Source: a virus. Taken from it: DNA of 24,454 bases. The DNA lies in IMG/VR virus record IMGVR_UViG_3300027760_000079, positions 1 to 24,454 of that record. The stretch is one strand, 5' to 3'. Shown here in pieces: positions 1-8,730 of this stretch; within the stretch, counting starts at the first letter, position 1, and every line of letters begins with the position of its first letter. The translations under genes and the position numbers were made by a program. Under the pieces are notes generated by a model. That model saw only the letters and a list, made by a program, of their open reading frames with translations, was not told the origin of the DNA and ran no database searches.

Positions 1-351
1 GGGGCGTTCCTCGTCGCGCTTGGTGCCGTCGAGGAACGTCACCTTGTCGGCGCGGATCTCCCAGACCTTGCGCTTGACGCCCTCCTTGTCAGTGTACTCC
101 CGGCTCTCCAACCGGCCCTCGACGTAGACCGAGCGCCCCTTGGCCAGATGCTGGCCGCAGAGTTCAGCCGTCTTGCCCCACACGCTGACCGCGTGCCACT
201 CGGTCCGCTCCTGCCGCTGCCCGTCCTTGTCGGTCCATTGCTCGCTCGTGGCGATGCGCAGCTCGGTGACGGCCTGCCCGCCCTGCGTGTAGCGCACCTC
301 GGGGTCCGCGCCGAGATTGCCGATGAGGATGACTTTGTTGACGCTTGCCAT
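1..351 (-). CDS. ssb: Single-stranded DNA-binding protein (SSB), 3' end missing
   Basis: The ATG at 351 follows AGGAGC, and the frame is open to the window edge, giving the first 117 residues; the C-terminal tail lies outside. The N-terminus [20 protein letters not shown] is the classic SSB start, followed by [13 protein letters not shown], the core [20 protein letters not shown], then [18 protein letters not shown] and [14 protein letters not shown], all of the OB-fold domain that forms tetramers and coats single-stranded DNA. It would protect phage replication intermediates and work with the RecT protein upstream. The acidic tail that recruits partners cannot be seen here. Confidence 0.95.
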   Translation of the reverse strand, partial: MASVNKVILIGNLGADPEVRYTQGGQAVTELRIATSEQWTDKDGQRQERTEWHAVSVWGKTAELCGQHLAKGRSVYVEGRLESREYTDKEGVKRKVWEIRADKVTFLDGTKRDEERP

Positions 352-363
352 ATCTGCTCCTGT

Positions 364-714
364 TCAGTGGTAGTACCCGCAGGCGCCCATCGCCCGCAGC
401 TCTCGCCGTACTGCCTCGAGGCGGTCCCGCCCCATGCGATTCATGATGTTTGTCCAGGCGCCGTGCCGGTTCAGCCACACGCCGAAGACGTGCCAGCCGC
501 CCCGCACGCCGGGGTATCCGTCCCACTCGGTCGCCGATTCCTCGTGCTGCTCCTCGGCCTCGACGACCAGCTCGGTCTCGTACTCGCCGCCCATGTCGAT
601 GCTGACGTCGTAGCCATCGGGCGCCCAGCGTCGGTACGTTGGCCGACCCTGAGCGCACCAAGCATCGAGCAAGCGCCGCTTGTGACGCAGCCACGTCTCC
701 GGGTTGTGCGTCAT
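364..714 (-). CDS. Hypothetical protein, 116 aa
   Basis: The ATG at 714 lies in an ATGA overlap with the preceding gene, and the stop is 12 bases before the SSB start. The product is soluble and rich in Trp, Tyr and charged residues (TWLRHKRRLLDAWCAQGR, WDGYPGVRGGWHVFGVWL), with a helical Arg-rich end (RLEAVRRELRAMGACGYY). No family is recognised. Context suggests a replication or recombination accessory protein, but nothing in the sequence proves it. Confidence 0.6.
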   Translation of the reverse strand: MTHNPETWLRHKRRLLDAWCAQGRPTYRRWAPDGYDVSIDMGGEYETELVVEAEEQHEESATEWDGYPGVRGGWHVFGVWLNRHGAWTNIMNRMGRDRLEAVRRELRAMGACGYYH

Positions 715-1145
715 GGTGCACCGTCAGGGTCACCGGGAGGGCCGAAGTCCTCCGCATCCCAATCGGCCGAGCCCGCCGACGAACTGGGCGCGGAAATGAC
801 AACCTTGAAGGGCTTGACGTCCTTGACCCGCGTCACGCGCAGCCGGTCGGCCTCGGGCACCGAGAGCACGCAGCGCTCGGCCAGACGGTCGATGGCCTGC
901 CGCTGCAGTTCCATCTTGTTGAGCGCGTCGGCCTGCATGTCCCAGCACGCCGAGGTCGAGTCGCTGTTACGCACGCCGAGCTCGTCGATGCACTGCACCG
1001 TAGCGCGCTCGATGCTCTTGCCGACCTGCTCGCCGTTCTGCGACCCGACGATGAAGGTGATGGTAGCGCCGAGGCAGGCGCCGAGCGTGACGCTCACCCA
1101 ATCGAAGCCGCGCCCATCCTTATCGCCCACGATGAGGTCAGACAT
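711..1145 (-). CDS. Membrane-anchored hypothetical protein, 144 aa
   Basis: The ATG at 1145 overlaps the end of the previous gene by 8 nt and follows a GGGATGGG ribosome site; upstream readings of the frame to 1307 are rejected. Residues about 16-34 form a membrane segment (WVSVTLGACLGATITFIVG). The long remaining domain has helical parts (QADALNKMELQRQAIDRLAE), two Cys that may pair and an acidic C-terminus (SADWDAEDFGPPGDPDG). No family is recognised. It is the second membrane protein in a row here. Confidence 0.6.
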   Translation of the reverse strand: MSDLIVGDKDGRGFDWVSVTLGACLGATITFIVGSQNGEQVGKSIERATVQCIDELGVRNSDSTSACWDMQADALNKMELQRQAIDRLAERCVLSVPEADRLRVTRVKDVKPFKVVISAPSSSAGSADWDAEDFGPPGDPDGAP

Positions 1146-1368
1146 CTGAGCCCATCCCCAGCGCCTCAAGCTCGGCCTTGTAGCCGCGCATCTGACTGAT
1201 GAGGTTCGAGCGGCTGGGCTCGCTGTCACACCAGATGAGCGCCCCGACACAGACCCCGATCCCGAACACGATGGACAAGTCGACCGCGCCACGCTCCTGA
1301 GCATCACGCGCCGCCTGCATGCACTCGACGCGCAGGACGTCGAGCTCCACTTGCTGCTCCATGGTCAT
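1138..1368 (-). CDS. Small membrane protein, 76 aa
   Basis: The ATG at 1368 follows GAGGG by seven bases; a second in-frame ATG at 1362 is possible. An N-terminal charged helix (MEQQVELDVLRVECMQAARD) leads into one membrane segment at about residues 31-47 (LSIVFGIGVCVGALIWC), then a polar tail. No family is recognised. It is odd to find a membrane protein between the annealing protein and SSB; an accessory role against the host, such as exclusion, is only a guess. Confidence 0.6.
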   Translation of the reverse strand: MTMEQQVELDVLRVECMQAARDAQERGAVDLSIVFGIGVCVGALIWCDSEPSRSNLISQMRGYKAELEALGMGSDV

Positions 1369-1371
1369 GTT

Positions 1372-2181
1372 TCAGCCCTCCCCTTGCGTCTCGTAGGTGA
1401 CCTCGGCGTCCATCGCCTGGTCTCGCTCGGCACGCCACGCAGCCAGCGCAGTCCGGCCGCGGCTCGTCGTCAGGTAGGACACAGCGCCGCGCAGTCGACC
1501 GAGCGGAGCCGTGCCGATGTCGAGGCCATCCCGCGCCAACAGCGTCTCGACGTAGTCGGGCACATCGTCGCCGAGGCCGAGCAGCTCACCCGTCAGGCCA
1601 GACCGCGTGTCGACCGCAACCGGCAGCTGCTCGACCTTGGGCGCTTCCTCGAGCAACTGCACGACCGGCTTGGGCTGCTCGAGCGGGGTCGACAGTTCGT
1701 CGGGGTCGTAGATGCCTGCAACAAGGTCGGGGTAGACGATGCGCGCCAGAGCCGCAGCGCACCGCGCCCGCAGCATCGCCTCGGGGTAGGAGCGCCAGCC
1801 CTGCCCGCCAGTGAGCCCCGCGCGCTGCGCCTGCTCGATGGTCCATGTCAGCGTGGTCGGCTCGGTGTCGCCCTTGCGCTGCGTCGTGTAGGTCGCCTTA
1901 CTGGCAGTCGACTCGACGAGGCGCCACTGGAGGCACTCCCCCGAGCGACGGACCAGCGCAACCGTGGCGTCGGCTGCGAGCGTGACCTTGCCCTTGATGA
2001 CGCCGAGCATGCGCATCGACTGCATCGGGGCGAGGCCCAGTTCGCGACCGGCCATGAGGACGATGAGCGCGTCGTGAGGCTTGCCGCGCAGCGCGTCGGG
2101 CGCCAGCGACGAGGCCGCAGCCACGAGCGCAGTGGGGCCGAGCACGTCGGCCTGGGCGATGATGTCCGTATTGCTTGCCAT
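1372..2181 (-). CDS. recT: RecT-family single-strand annealing protein
   Basis: The ATG at 2181 is five bases after GGGAGA; the longer ORF to 2220 is rejected. The 269-residue protein shows the RecT-type core: GRELGLAPMQSMRMLGVIKG at residues 45-64 continuing into a K-V-T-L-A-A-D-A segment, then GWRSYPEAMLRARCAAALAR near 128-147 and VYPDLVAGIYDPDEL. The acidic C-terminal third is variable, as usual. RecT proteins coat single strands and anneal them during phage recombination and replication. The partner exonuclease is not in this window, and SSB lies three genes downstream. It opens the second operon after the promoter-like gap. Confidence 0.85.
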   Translation of the reverse strand: MASNTDIIAQADVLGPTALVAAASSLAPDALRGKPHDALIVLMAGRELGLAPMQSMRMLGVIKGKVTLAADATVALVRRSGECLQWRLVESTASKATYTTQRKGDTEPTTLTWTIEQAQRAGLTGGQGWRSYPEAMLRARCAAALARIVYPDLVAGIYDPDELSTPLEQPKPVVQLLEEAPKVEQLPVAVDTRSGLTGELLGLGDDVPDYVETLLARDGLDIGTAPLGRLRGAVSYLTTSRGRTALAAWRAERDQAMDAEVTYETQGEG

Positions 2182-2270
2182 GTTGTCTCCCTTGCCGCTC
2201 CCCAGCGGCGTCAATCCCACCGCTCGGTGGCCTCTTGTTTCGTCGTCGTCAGCGCCTTGCTGATGAGGTG

Positions 2271-2301
2271 AATCTATGCGCCTTCACTTGCGGACGCAAG
2301 T
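2271..2301 (-). promoter_or_regulatory. Candidate promoter and operator upstream of the recombination genes
   Basis: The 190-base gap 2182-2371 holds no ORF I can support and is the most AT-rich stretch noticed. ACTTGCGGACGCAAGT (2286-2301) is a 16-base dyad with perfect 6-base arms. On the minus strand TTGCGT (2299-2294) lies 17 bases before TAGATT (2276-2271), a -35/-10-like pair, each partly matching the sigma-70 consensus. The dyad overlaps the -35, so a repressor bound there could block it. Flanking CGCCTT and AAGGCG also pair, so an RNA hairpin is an alternative reading. Confidence 0.4.
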
Positions 2302-2333
2302 AAAAAGGCGAGAGGCGCGCGCTTTTTTGCGCC
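2302..2333 (-). terminator. Weak candidate terminator after the holin-like gene
   Basis: On the minus strand GGCGC (2333-2329) and GCGCC (2318-2314) form a 5-bp stem around an A-rich loop, followed after seven bases by TTTTT (2306-2302). The T-run is too far from the stem for a standard intrinsic terminator. It lies where the late operon should end. Confidence 0.3.
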
Positions 2334-2371
2334 TTGTTCGCAGAGCCTAGAGCCGTGCGGACTTGCGCCGT

Positions 2372-2698
2372 TTACTGCTCGGGCTTGTCGTCTTCGCCTG
2401 CCGTCGTCGCCTTGGCGCCGAACTGGTAGCCGAAGACCACGAGCACGATGGACTTAATCAAGTCGAACAGGCCGCGCCTGAGGTCGTCGCTCATCAGCTG
2501 CACGTCCCACGAGACCATGACGTCCGCGACGAACACGCCCAAGAAGACCGTAAGGACGAGCGCGACGAACCGCGTGAGCCACTCACGTTGACCCAGCGTC
2601 TGCGGGATGATGCTGTTCACGTACCAGACCAGAGCGCCGACGACCGCGACGCTTAGGACGACGCCCGCAATCATGACCCACGCGTCGCCGTGCAGCAT
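2372..2698 (-). CDS. Holin-like membrane protein, three segments, 108 aa
   Basis: The ATG at 2698 overlaps the hub stop (TGATG). Three hydrophobic segments are clear: about 8-27 (VMIAGVVLSVAVVGALVWYV), 44-63 (FVALVLTVFLGVFVADVMVS) and 78-94 (LFDLIKSIVLVVFGYQFG). The C-terminus is short and charged (AGEDDKPEQ). Length and three-helix topology match class I holins such as lambda S (about 107 residues), which form lethal holes for endolysin release. No endolysin gene lies next to it in this window, so the lysis role is probable rather than certain. It is the last gene of the structural operon. Confidence 0.6.
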   Translation of the reverse strand: MLHGDAWVMIAGVVLSVAVVGALVWYVNSIIPQTLGQREWLTRFVALVLTVFLGVFVADVMVSWDVQLMSDDLRRGLFDLIKSIVLVVFGYQFGAKATTAGEDDKPEQ

Positions 2699-5600
2699 CA
2701 GCCGATGCTCTTGGCCGGGTCGGTCCCGCCGATGGTCCCGTCAGGTCGAGCGAGGTACGCGTACCGTCGCACCTGGTCGGTGACGAGCGACCACCCTGCG
2801 TGCTCGATGTCGTCGCCGATGGCGAGGCCGTGCGCGCCGTCGAGCGTGACGGTGACGCCCACGATGCTGACGATGGTGCGGGTTGTGGAGCTCGACCACG
2901 CGCCCGCAGGCACGCATAGGACGACGTCCTGCGAGGCGAAGTACTGCACCGCGCTCGTGCCGAGGTCGGTCTGCGCCTCGCCGGTGCGAGGGTCCGTCGT
3001 GCCGGTGTACTGGTTGACCTCGACCGTGACCGTGACGGGGTCGACAACGGACGCCACGCGCAGGCTCGGCACGTAGCCCGAGGGGCGCCCGCCTGTGCAG
3101 CTCAGCGTCAGGTTGAGCCTGTTCTTGAGCCAGTCGCGTTCGTAGCCCATGACGCGGCATGGCTGCGAGGTGACGCCAATGGTGCCGTCGATGGCGATGG
3201 CAGCGGCCGCCGTGAGGACGACGCAGTCGCCGAGCGCGACCTCATGCGCCCCGGCAAGGTCGAGGCTCACCGCGAGCTGGTAGCGCACGCGAGGCACGCC
3301 CACGCGCTTGCGTAGGTGCTGCACGTAAGGGAGCAGGTTGACGGCCGCGTCTGCCGCGCCACCCTCGAGGACGATGCCGCGCAGGTCAATGTCGAGCTGG
3401 GCGCCAGCGTCGCCACCGGCCGCAGAGATGGCGTCACTGTCGACGTAGGTGATGACGCGCTGCGCCTCGCCCGCGTCGTTGTAGTCGCTCGATAGCTTGT
3501 AGGCGCGGACCACCTTGCCATCGACGGCCGACGTGACCTGCCCATCGACGAGCAGCTCGGCGTCCGTGATGGTCAGCACGGCCTCGCGCTCGTCGGCCGA
3601 GGTGATGGGGGCAAGGGCTACGTACTGCCGCCCGAGGGCGTAGCGCTGCACGACCGACGCGCCGAGCAGGGTCAGGATGTCCCTGATGTTGTCCTCGACC
3701 GTCTCGTTGGGGTCGATGGGGGCGTTGTAGTCACGCAGCACCTCGGGAACAGGGAAGCTCTCGAAACTGCTGGGCAGCACGTCCGTCGCCGCCAAGCCCG
3801 CGCCTACCGGCAGGTAGTCGAGCACGGTCTCAGTCTGGGCGCCCACGGCCGAGACGAGCAGCACAACGGCCGCCCTGCTCGGGGTCTCCTGCCAGAAGCG
3901 CGCAACCGGGGTGACCTGCACCGGGGTCCCTCGGTCGACAATGAACGTGTCGCGCTCGGGTGACCACTGGTCGACCGTCAGCGAATAGCCAACCTGAGCG
4001 CCGGTATCCGGGTCGAGCGCAGGAGTCGAGGCAGAGACGAGGGCGTAGATGACGGACTGTGTGCCGTAGTCGTCGCCGCCCTCAAGTCGCACCCACTGAG
4101 GCGCACCGCCCGCGAAGACGTCGTCAGTCACGAGGAGGTACGTGTCGCCGACCTGCGCCCACGCGAGAGCAGGGCCGCGCACGTCGTAGGCGTCGGTGTC
4201 GTTGTTTCGGTCGAGCGCGCTCGTGTCGACCCGGCGCAGCTTGTTGCTCGGCCACGCGCCAGCATCGAGCGCGCGCCAATCCCAGCCGAGGCATAGGCTG
4301 TTCTCGTTGCCACGGTCTCGGCCGAACCGGACTTGCAGCGCGCCGCCCTGCCCCTGCTCCTGCAGTGCGAGGTGCACCTGATGTGACCCATCACCCGAGG
4401 ACCAGAGGCGCACGTTCGCCCAGCGTCCCTCGACGCCCTGCGTGGTGACAGGTGACCACGTCTCGCACTGCCAGCGGGCCAAGTTCCACGCGCGTTGCGT
4501 GAGGTCTGCGCCCGAGACGACGGAGAGCAGGCGGTCAGGCCAGCGGACAATCTCCCCCGCTCCAGTTGGGTCGACCAGCGAGAGCGTCGAATACTCGGAG
4601 GTGGAGACGTTGCCAGCGTCGCCGACGTTAGTGCCGACCAGCGGGACGGCATTTGGGCTGACGTCGAAGCGAGACTTGCCGCCGCCGGTCAGGCTGCGCG
4701 CCGTGACCTCGTGGACAGTCGACGCGCCCACGCCGTTCTCAAGCTGCAGCCGCCCCTGCCGTGGGTGACCATCGGGCAGCGTGATGTCGAACAGGTTGCT
4801 GTGGGCCGTGTATGCGTTGCCGTCCGTCTCGATGGTGTTGGCGTCGTGCAGGAAGTACGGAGTGCGAACTGCCGCGCCGGTGTCCCACTGCTGCTCGTGG
4901 GAGACCTGGCACCCATCGGCGCCATCTGCCCGAGGCTTGAAGTGATGCCAGCCGCGCACGAGCTGCGCAGATGTCGCGCCGCCCGAGAGCTTCTGGCGCA
5001 TGGCCGCCGTCATGCTCGCGATGCGGAGCGTGAGCGACAGGCCATCGGGCGCCAGCTCGGCCTCTCGGTCGAGGACGCCGCGCCAGATTTCACGGTAGGA
5101 GCCGACACGCTGCCCACCGACGACAGGCGCCGCTTGGACGATGGCCACGCGCCCGCGCCAGAAGATGGGCGCCTCGGTGACGTAGGGCTGCCAGCCGCGT
5201 ATCGCGTCGTAGGTGTGCCGATAGCGCCGGGTCTGGCCGATGATGCGGAGGCAGTTCTGCAACGTGTTGCCCGAGACGCTACCGACCTGCAGCGCCTCAA
5301 GGCCCACGTGGATGATGTCGCCCGCGACGATGCCCGACGAGTCGACCACGTCGACATCCGTGGGGCCGAGCTCGTGAGGGATGGTCGCCGCGATGCGCGT
5401 CTTGGAGGCAGCGCCAGCGGGACCGATGCGCCGGAAGGTCGAGACAGGGTGAACCGTCCACGCCGAGCCCGTCACCGTGGCAGGCGAGACGCGCGCGCCT
5501 TGGGCAAGCAGCTTGACCGTGACGGCTTGCTGCTCGCTCATGCCGGTGACGTCGTCGATGCTGCCACCCTCGGGGCCAAGGTCGAGCACCGCCTCGATGT

Positions 5601-5745
5601 CGCGATAGTCGCGTGGGTAGAGCCCCGCCAGCGTGCCCTCGATGGTCTGCGTATCAGGCGCGGGGCCGGAGTAGTAGCGGTCGGTGACGCCCGCCACGGT
5701 CACGAGGATGGCGAGTTGTCGCCCGCGCAGGTCGTCGAGGCTCAC
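2698..5745 (-). CDS. Tail hub / central tip protein, 1015 aa
   Basis: The largest gene here. The GTG at 5745 makes GTGA with the previous stop and follows GGGGGGAT, so it is preferred over the upstream ATG at 5793. The N-terminal half has hub-like beta segments (DVVDSSGIVAGDIIHVGLEALQ is split by a Gly turn). Near residues 700-800 comes NETVEDNIRDILTLLGASVV followed by YVALAPITSADEREAVL. Around 850-910 VALGDCVVLTAAAAIAIDG and CRVMGYERDWLKNRLNLTL match the end of tail-hub domains, where a D-rich turn precedes the last strands. It would close the tail tip and contact the host. No enzyme motif was recognised. Confidence 0.7.
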   Translation of the reverse strand: MSLDDLRGRQLAILVTVAGVTDRYYSGPAPDTQTIEGTLAGLYPRDYRDIEAVLDLGPEGGSIDDVTGMSEQQAVTVKLLAQGARVSPATVTGSAWTVHPVSTFRRIGPAGAASKTRIAATIPHELGPTDVDVVDSSGIVAGDIIHVGLEALQVGSVSGNTLQNCLRIIGQTRRYRHTYDAIRGWQPYVTEAPIFWRGRVAIVQAAPVVGGQRVGSYREIWRGVLDREAELAPDGLSLTLRIASMTAAMRQKLSGGATSAQLVRGWHHFKPRADGADGCQVSHEQQWDTGAAVRTPYFLHDANTIETDGNAYTAHSNLFDITLPDGHPRQGRLQLENGVGASTVHEVTARSLTGGGKSRFDVSPNAVPLVGTNVGDAGNVSTSEYSTLSLVDPTGAGEIVRWPDRLLSVVSGADLTQRAWNLARWQCETWSPVTTQGVEGRWANVRLWSSGDGSHQVHLALQEQGQGGALQVRFGRDRGNENSLCLGWDWRALDAGAWPSNKLRRVDTSALDRNNDTDAYDVRGPALAWAQVGDTYLLVTDDVFAGGAPQWVRLEGGDDYGTQSVIYALVSASTPALDPDTGAQVGYSLTVDQWSPERDTFIVDRGTPVQVTPVARFWQETPSRAAVVLLVSAVGAQTETVLDYLPVGAGLAATDVLPSSFESFPVPEVLRDYNAPIDPNETVEDNIRDILTLLGASVVQRYALGRQYVALAPITSADEREAVLTITDAELLVDGQVTSAVDGKVVRAYKLSSDYNDAGEAQRVITYVDSDAISAAGGDAGAQLDIDLRGIVLEGGAADAAVNLLPYVQHLRKRVGVPRVRYQLAVSLDLAGAHEVALGDCVVLTAAAAIAIDGTIGVTSQPCRVMGYERDWLKNRLNLTLSCTGGRPSGYVPSLRVASVVDPVTVTVEVNQYTGTTDPRTGEAQTDLGTSAVQYFASQDVVLCVPAGAWSSSTTRTIVSIVGVTVTLDGAHGLAIGDDIEHAGWSLVTDQVRRYAYLARPDGTIGGTDPAKSIG

Positions 5746-6380
5746 AGCGTATCCCCCCAGACAGGACACCACGCGACCGCATGGATGCGGCACGAGGTCG
5801 TGTCGATGCGTAGCAGCGCCCGCGTACCGCGCGCCGTGCCGCCCGTCGTGTCAGTCTCCAGCGCTCGGGGCTGCGTCTTGACCAGACCCGTTGCGAGTCC
5901 AGGGCGCCGCGTCGTCCCACTCCTCGACCACGTGGGCATGATGCGGTAACGGTTCGCCGCGTAGCCGCGCACGTCTGCGACCAGCGAGTTGTCCGCGCGC
6001 GTGAAGATGATGCCGCGGTCGACGGTCGCGCCCGACAGGGTCTGCAGCGTGACGTCAACAGTTGGCGTGATGGAGTAGTCAGCCTGCAGCGAGGACGTCA
6101 GCAGCGCGAGCTCGATGGCGTAGTCGAGTTGCCCGAGCGAGAGCAGCACGTAGGCCGTCTGGTTGATGCCCTCGGTGTTCGATACGTAGCCCTGCTGCTC
6201 GGCCACGACCGTGTCGGCAAACTGCGTCACGTGCGCCGTGTGCCAATGGCGAGACCTGACGCCCGCGAGATGGTTGAGCGCGTTCGCGTGACCCGCGAGC
6301 GTGGGACCGACCACCGGCCGAGCGCTGAACGCCTCGGCCTGCGATGGCTGCGAGAAGATGCCGCGATAAGGGACGCTCAC
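5742..6380 (-). CDS. Tail tip protein 3, 212 aa
   Basis: The start taken is the GTG at 6380, which forms GTGA with the previous stop and has a G-rich ribosome site just upstream; an upstream in-frame GTG at 6392 would add four residues. The product begins MSVPYRGIFSQPSQAEAF, has a His-rich part (NALNHLAGVRSRHWHTAH), a helical middle (AYVLLSLGQLDYAIELALL) and an Arg/Thr-rich C-terminal half. No family is recognised. It probably joins the tail tip because of its place before the hub gene. Confidence 0.6.
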   Translation of the reverse strand: MSVPYRGIFSQPSQAEAFSARPVVGPTLAGHANALNHLAGVRSRHWHTAHVTQFADTVVAEQQGYVSNTEGINQTAYVLLSLGQLDYAIELALLTSSLQADYSITPTVDVTLQTLSGATVDRGIIFTRADNSLVADVRGYAANRYRIMPTWSRSGTTRRPGLATGLVKTQPRALETDTTGGTARGTRALLRIDTTSCRIHAVAWCPVWGDTL

Positions 6381-7453
6381 TGCCACCCCCACACAAGGAC
6401 GCCGTGAATGTCACACGCCGAGGTACCCACAGGCACGTCCCACGTTGCGGAGTCTGGCTGTGGCCAGAGGCTCAGGCCGTGCCACAGCATGCCGACCTGC
6501 TGCGCCGTGATGCTCGGCACGTCGAGCTGCGTTACGGGGTCGAGGGTCTCGGTGTCTCGGACCTTGCCCCCCGCCAGCTGCACTGCGACTTGCCCACCCT
6601 CGCCGCTCAGGTCGGCCGTGCCAGCGTAGCCGAAGCGCAGGACGCCCGCGCCGAGGGGCGTGGAGATGGTCACGCGCACCGAGAGTGTGCGGTCCTGCGA
6701 CTCGGTGTCCGGCATGCGGACGCAGGCCCATCGGTGCTGGTAGGGCTGCAGCTTGTCCTGCCCCGCCACGTTGACGTTCTGCAGGTCGCTGACGTTGACC
6801 GCGACGTGGGGCCGCGCGTTGTAGGCCGTCTCGTTGTCGTGCAGGGCCTGCATCGTGCGAGCGCTGAGCGGGTTGTCCTGGCTGACCTCGCCATCGAACG
6901 CCATGCGTCCGTCTGCCTGTCGACCCGCTGGCAGAGACGTAGGCTGCGCATGCGTGACAAGGATGCTCCACACCTCAAGCGACGACACGCTGTCAGCGCG
7001 CAGGCGCAGGTTGATGCGCTCGTACCCGCCGACCCACGCCACGTTTACCGTGCCGCTGAAAAACTTCACCGTGGCGTTGAGCCCGCTACCGCCTGTCACC
7101 GAGAAGGAGCCACCACCGTTGACGCTCGTGACCTGCAGCAGATGGTTGCTGCCGACAGGGCCGGGTCGCACCTTGCACGCCACGACGACGAACACCTGAG
7201 TGACGCCCGACAACTCGGGGATCTGCCACGTTGCAACGGTGGCCGATGTGTTGGCGATGCGCGCGCAGGGCGTCGTGCCCGTCGAGGCGTTGTAGACGAA
7301 GCTCTGCGAGATGCAGTCGGTGCGCCCTGAGTGCGCGTCGAGCCAGTTGGACGCCGCAGAGAGAGGCGCCACCGAGTCGGCTAGAAGCTTCTCGCCGGTC
7401 AACAACTCCTGCGGGTCGATGGGCGTGTAGCTTGCGGGGATTGGGCGAGGCAT
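6377..7453 (-). CDS. Tail tip protein 2, 358 aa
   Basis: The ATG at 7453 overlaps the previous stop (TGATG). The product begins MPRPIPASYTPIDPQELL, and is dominated by beta-type alternation: TQVFVVVACKVRPGPVG, GSFSVTGGSGLNATVKFF, ERINLRLRADSVSSLEVW. Such Ser/Thr/Gly-rich beta proteins with jelly-roll-like strands are common in tail tips and may bind carbohydrate, but no motif proves this. It is part of a four-gene tail-tip group between tape measure and holin-like gene. No family is recognised. Confidence 0.6.
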   Translation of the reverse strand: MPRPIPASYTPIDPQELLTGEKLLADSVAPLSAASNWLDAHSGRTDCISQSFVYNASTGTTPCARIANTSATVATWQIPELSGVTQVFVVVACKVRPGPVGSNHLLQVTSVNGGGSFSVTGGSGLNATVKFFSGTVNVAWVGGYERINLRLRADSVSSLEVWSILVTHAQPTSLPAGRQADGRMAFDGEVSQDNPLSARTMQALHDNETAYNARPHVAVNVSDLQNVNVAGQDKLQPYQHRWACVRMPDTESQDRTLSVRVTISTPLGAGVLRFGYAGTADLSGEGGQVAVQLAGGKVRDTETLDPVTQLDVPSITAQQVGMLWHGLSLWPQPDSATWDVPVGTSACDIHGVLVWGWQ

Positions 7454-8730
7454 CAGGGCTCCTCGACCAGCGTCATGGCGATGGGCTCAGACCGCACGCG
7501 AGCGCCCGAGAGTCTGACGGGGTAGTCGCTGGCCGAGCTCGCCGCGACCCTTGCCACCACGCGCCCCGCGAGAGGCTCCGTGGTGTACGCGTCGCTGAAC
7601 GCCGGCACGTCCGTCCCATCGAGCAGCGTCTCAAGGAGCCTCGCCCGCCGCGAGTCGCCCCACGTGAAGTCGAGCGTGCAGGGCTGTCCGCGCGTGACGT
7701 AAGGCGCCCAGGCTGCGATGACCTGGCCCTCGTCGTTCTCTGCCGCCGACTGCCCGCGCACGGTGAACTCCAACTCATGCGTGATGGAGTGCCCGACGTG
7801 GCGACCTCGCGCTCGACCGTCCTGCAGCTCGACCACGCCGTCGATGCTGCGGAGCACGCGGCTGTGTCGAGTCAGCCCGCGCTCGAGGACGAGGACGAGG
7901 GGCGTGCGGTAGGTCGCCGTCAACAGGTAGCGTGACGAGACGAGCGCCGGGACCTCTGCGCCTGTAAAGCCGAGCATGCGCCGGAACCGCTTGGAGATGG
8001 CCGTCGCAGGCCAGCCGACGCCCGAGATGCCCACCGGGTAGGACGTCCACACGCGCCCCGTCGTGTCGATGCCCCATCGGATGCGCCGGAACACGTTGTC
8101 GTTGGCGTCGTTGTCGACCTGCTCGAGCGAGTCGGTGGGGAACACGCCGTCAGCCTCGGCGTCATAGGCGCGCAGGGCCACAGGCAACGAATGAACGGTG
8201 ACGTCTTCGTTGTACAAGCCCCCAAAGGTGAGCCCGTCGTTGACGCTGAACGTCTGGCCCACGTTCCAGAGGTCGAGGTTGCCACGCTCCCACGCATCGG
8301 GCGCCGTGACGATCTGGTACGAGCCGACCGTGGTGGACGAGGTCGCACCAGGAGCGAAGCCCCACGGGTTGCCCGTCGCCGACTGCACCGCGAAGGAGGC
8401 GATCTCCGAAGTGAGCACGCGCACGAAGATGCGGTCGGTCTCGTCGATGCCGACCTCCCACGTGGCAGGCACGCCGCCGCCCGCAGTCCAATCAGCGTTG
8501 AGCGCCTCGCTCATCGACTGCCCCAGCTGCGAGCCGTAGCCATTGAGGAAGCTCAGCAGGTCGGGGTATCGCCCGCCGTCGTAGAGCGTGGTCGTGGCAG
8601 GAATGGTGACGTTGCCAGCGCCGCGCGTGAACACGGTCGAGCCCGCGAACTCGTAGACGTCGCATCGAGCAAGCAGCGCAGGGATGGAGCGCGCCGAGGT
8701 AGCCGAGCCGGGAAGGACGATGACAGGCAT
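7453..8730 (-). CDS. Tail tip protein 1, 425 aa (possible distal tail protein)
   Basis: The chosen start is the ATG at 8730 in a TGATG overlap with the tape measure stop; the GTG three bases earlier is an equally close alternative. The protein is rich in beta patterns and aromatic residues (TWEVGIDETDRIFVRVLT, GLTFGGLYNEDVTVHSLP, HELEFTVRGQSAAENDEG). No membrane segment is seen. As the first gene after the tape measure it occupies the place of the distal tail protein or lambda gpM in other long-tailed phages. The role rests on order only; the protein is longer than most distal tail proteins. Confidence 0.6.
   Translation of the reverse strand: MPVIVLPGSATSARSIPALLARCDVYEFAGSTVFTRGAGNVTIPATTTLYDGGRYPDLLSFLNGYGSQLGQSMSEALNADWTAGGGVPATWEVGIDETDRIFVRVLTSEIASFAVQSATGNPWGFAPGATSSTTVGSYQIVTAPDAWERGNLDLWNVGQTFSVNDGLTFGGLYNEDVTVHSLPVALRAYDAEADGVFPTDSLEQVDNDANDNVFRRIRWGIDTTGRVWTSYPVGISGVGWPATAISKRFRRMLGFTGAEVPALVSSRYLLTATYRTPLVLVLERGLTRHSRVLRSIDGVVELQDGRARGRHVGHSITHELEFTVRGQSAAENDEGQVIAAWAPYVTRGQPCTLDFTWGDSRRARLLETLLDGTDVPAFSDAYTTEPLAGRVVARVAASSASDYPVRLSGARVRSEPIAMTLVEEP

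Noticed and set aside
2583-3160. Arg/Ser-rich alternate-frame ORFs inside the hub gene
   Set aside because: Low-complexity basic shadows of the hub frame without ribosome sites.
4495-5949. Long plus-strand ORF (484 codons) opposite the hub gene
   Set aside because: It mirrors a well supported minus-strand gene in GC-rich DNA, has Arg/Ala/Asp-heavy composition, no ribosome site and no recognisable motif.
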